From positions 1-5,631 of the forward strand of contig JACQMB010000106.1 of assembly GCA_016203765.1 (NCBI GenBank): a stretch of 5,631 nucleotides of DNA, written 5' to 3'. The position numbers were made by a program, and so were the translations under genes. Positions 5,477 to 5,631 of the stretch are shown here, piece after piece. The DNA comes from Deltaproteobacteria bacterium (lineage in GTDB: Bacteria > UBA10199 > SPLOWO2-01-44-7). The stretch's first letter is position 1; each line of letters begins with the position of its first letter. The notes beneath the pieces are model-generated. The model was not told where the DNA came from. It saw nothing but the letters and a program-made list of their open reading frames with translations, and did not search any database.

Positions 5477-5631
5477 ATGAGGGAATATTTTTTTCCCCTG
5501 AAGGATCGAAAGAAAATTGCCGAGGATACGTTTGGCTTTTGGCTGGATACCTCCGGCACCGACTACACTTTTATTCCCGGCCAATACGCGGCCTTTACCA
5601 TTAAGGAAGAGACTAAAGTTTTTACTCTTGC
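5477..5631 (+). CDS. Ferredoxin/flavodoxin reductase-type FAD-binding oxidoreductase, 3'-partial
   Basis: The first 51 codons of a gene that runs off the window. The product begins MREYFFPLKD and then shows the pattern of the FAD-binding barrel of the ferredoxin-NADP+ reductase superfamily: an opening strand with IAEDTFGFWLD (14-24), the turn and strand FIPGQYAAFTI (32-42), and KVFTL at 47-51, at the spacing of the flavin-binding RxYS motif (Lys for Arg, Phe for Tyr, Thr for Ser, all conservative). The family moves electrons between NAD(P)H and a redox partner through FAD; the partner cannot be named because the NAD(P)-binding half and any 2Fe-2S domain are missing. The ATG is only two bases after the tRNA-Pro discriminator base, so there is no room for a Shine-Dalgarno sequence outside the tRNA. 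There is no in-frame ATG further in, which supports this start. A T7 run near the start (5484-5490) is a possible slippage site. Confidence 0.75.
   Translation, partial: MREYFFPLKDRKKIAEDTFGFWLDTSGTDYTFIPGQYAAFTIKEETKVFTL

Noticed and set aside
5401..5631. Integration of a mobile element at the tRNA-Pro gene
   Set aside because: No integrase and no repeat of the tRNA 3' end is visible in the window, and the adjacent gene looks like ordinary metabolism.
1..5631. CRISPR array, insertion sequence or rRNA
   Set aside because: No regularly spaced repeats, transposase motifs or rRNA signature sequences were seen on either strand.

Overview
The window comes from a moderately G+C-rich bacterial chromosome with very tight gene packing: ATGA stop/start overlaps, one TAG directly abutting ATG, and 7 bp between convergent genes. 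The def-fmt-rpe order, a YkoY-type TerC protein and a bacterial tRNA-Pro fit an uncultured Gram-negative of broadly deltaproteobacterial type. That placement is inference from gene content; no lineage marker is present.

Bases 1-2041 (+ strand) hold a three-gene housekeeping run. It begins with the 3' part of peptide deformylase (def), whose three metal-site motifs all lie in one reading frame that is broken by two in-frame TAA codons (100-102 and 163-165). It continues with intact methionyl-tRNA formyltransferase (fmt) and intact ribulose-phosphate 3-epimerase (rpe). Fmt adds the formyl group to initiator Met-tRNA and Def removes it from new proteins, so an intact fmt beside an interrupted def is the main anomaly of this region.

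Bases 2049-4571 (- strand) hold two abutting genes, read from about 4571 down to 2049. The first encodes a protein that looks like a decayed histidine-kinase ATPase domain followed by what may be a decayed GGDEF-like domain. The second encodes a 523-residue membrane-anchored PlsC-type acyltransferase with Gln where the family usually has Glu in the third motif. Together they may be a small lipid-modifying module controlled by a non-catalytic sensor protein; this is inference and is the best candidate here for something undescribed.

Bases 4561-5292 (+ strand) encode a TerC/YkoY-family membrane protein whose 5' end overlaps that of the divergent sensor-like gene, leaving almost no separate promoter region. 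After it come two strong perfect hairpins (5305-5368), a tRNA-Pro with anticodon CGG (5401-5474), and, two bases after the tRNA, the start of a ferredoxin/flavodoxin reductase-type oxidoreductase that runs off the window. Processing of the tRNA 3' end would leave that mRNA almost leaderless.
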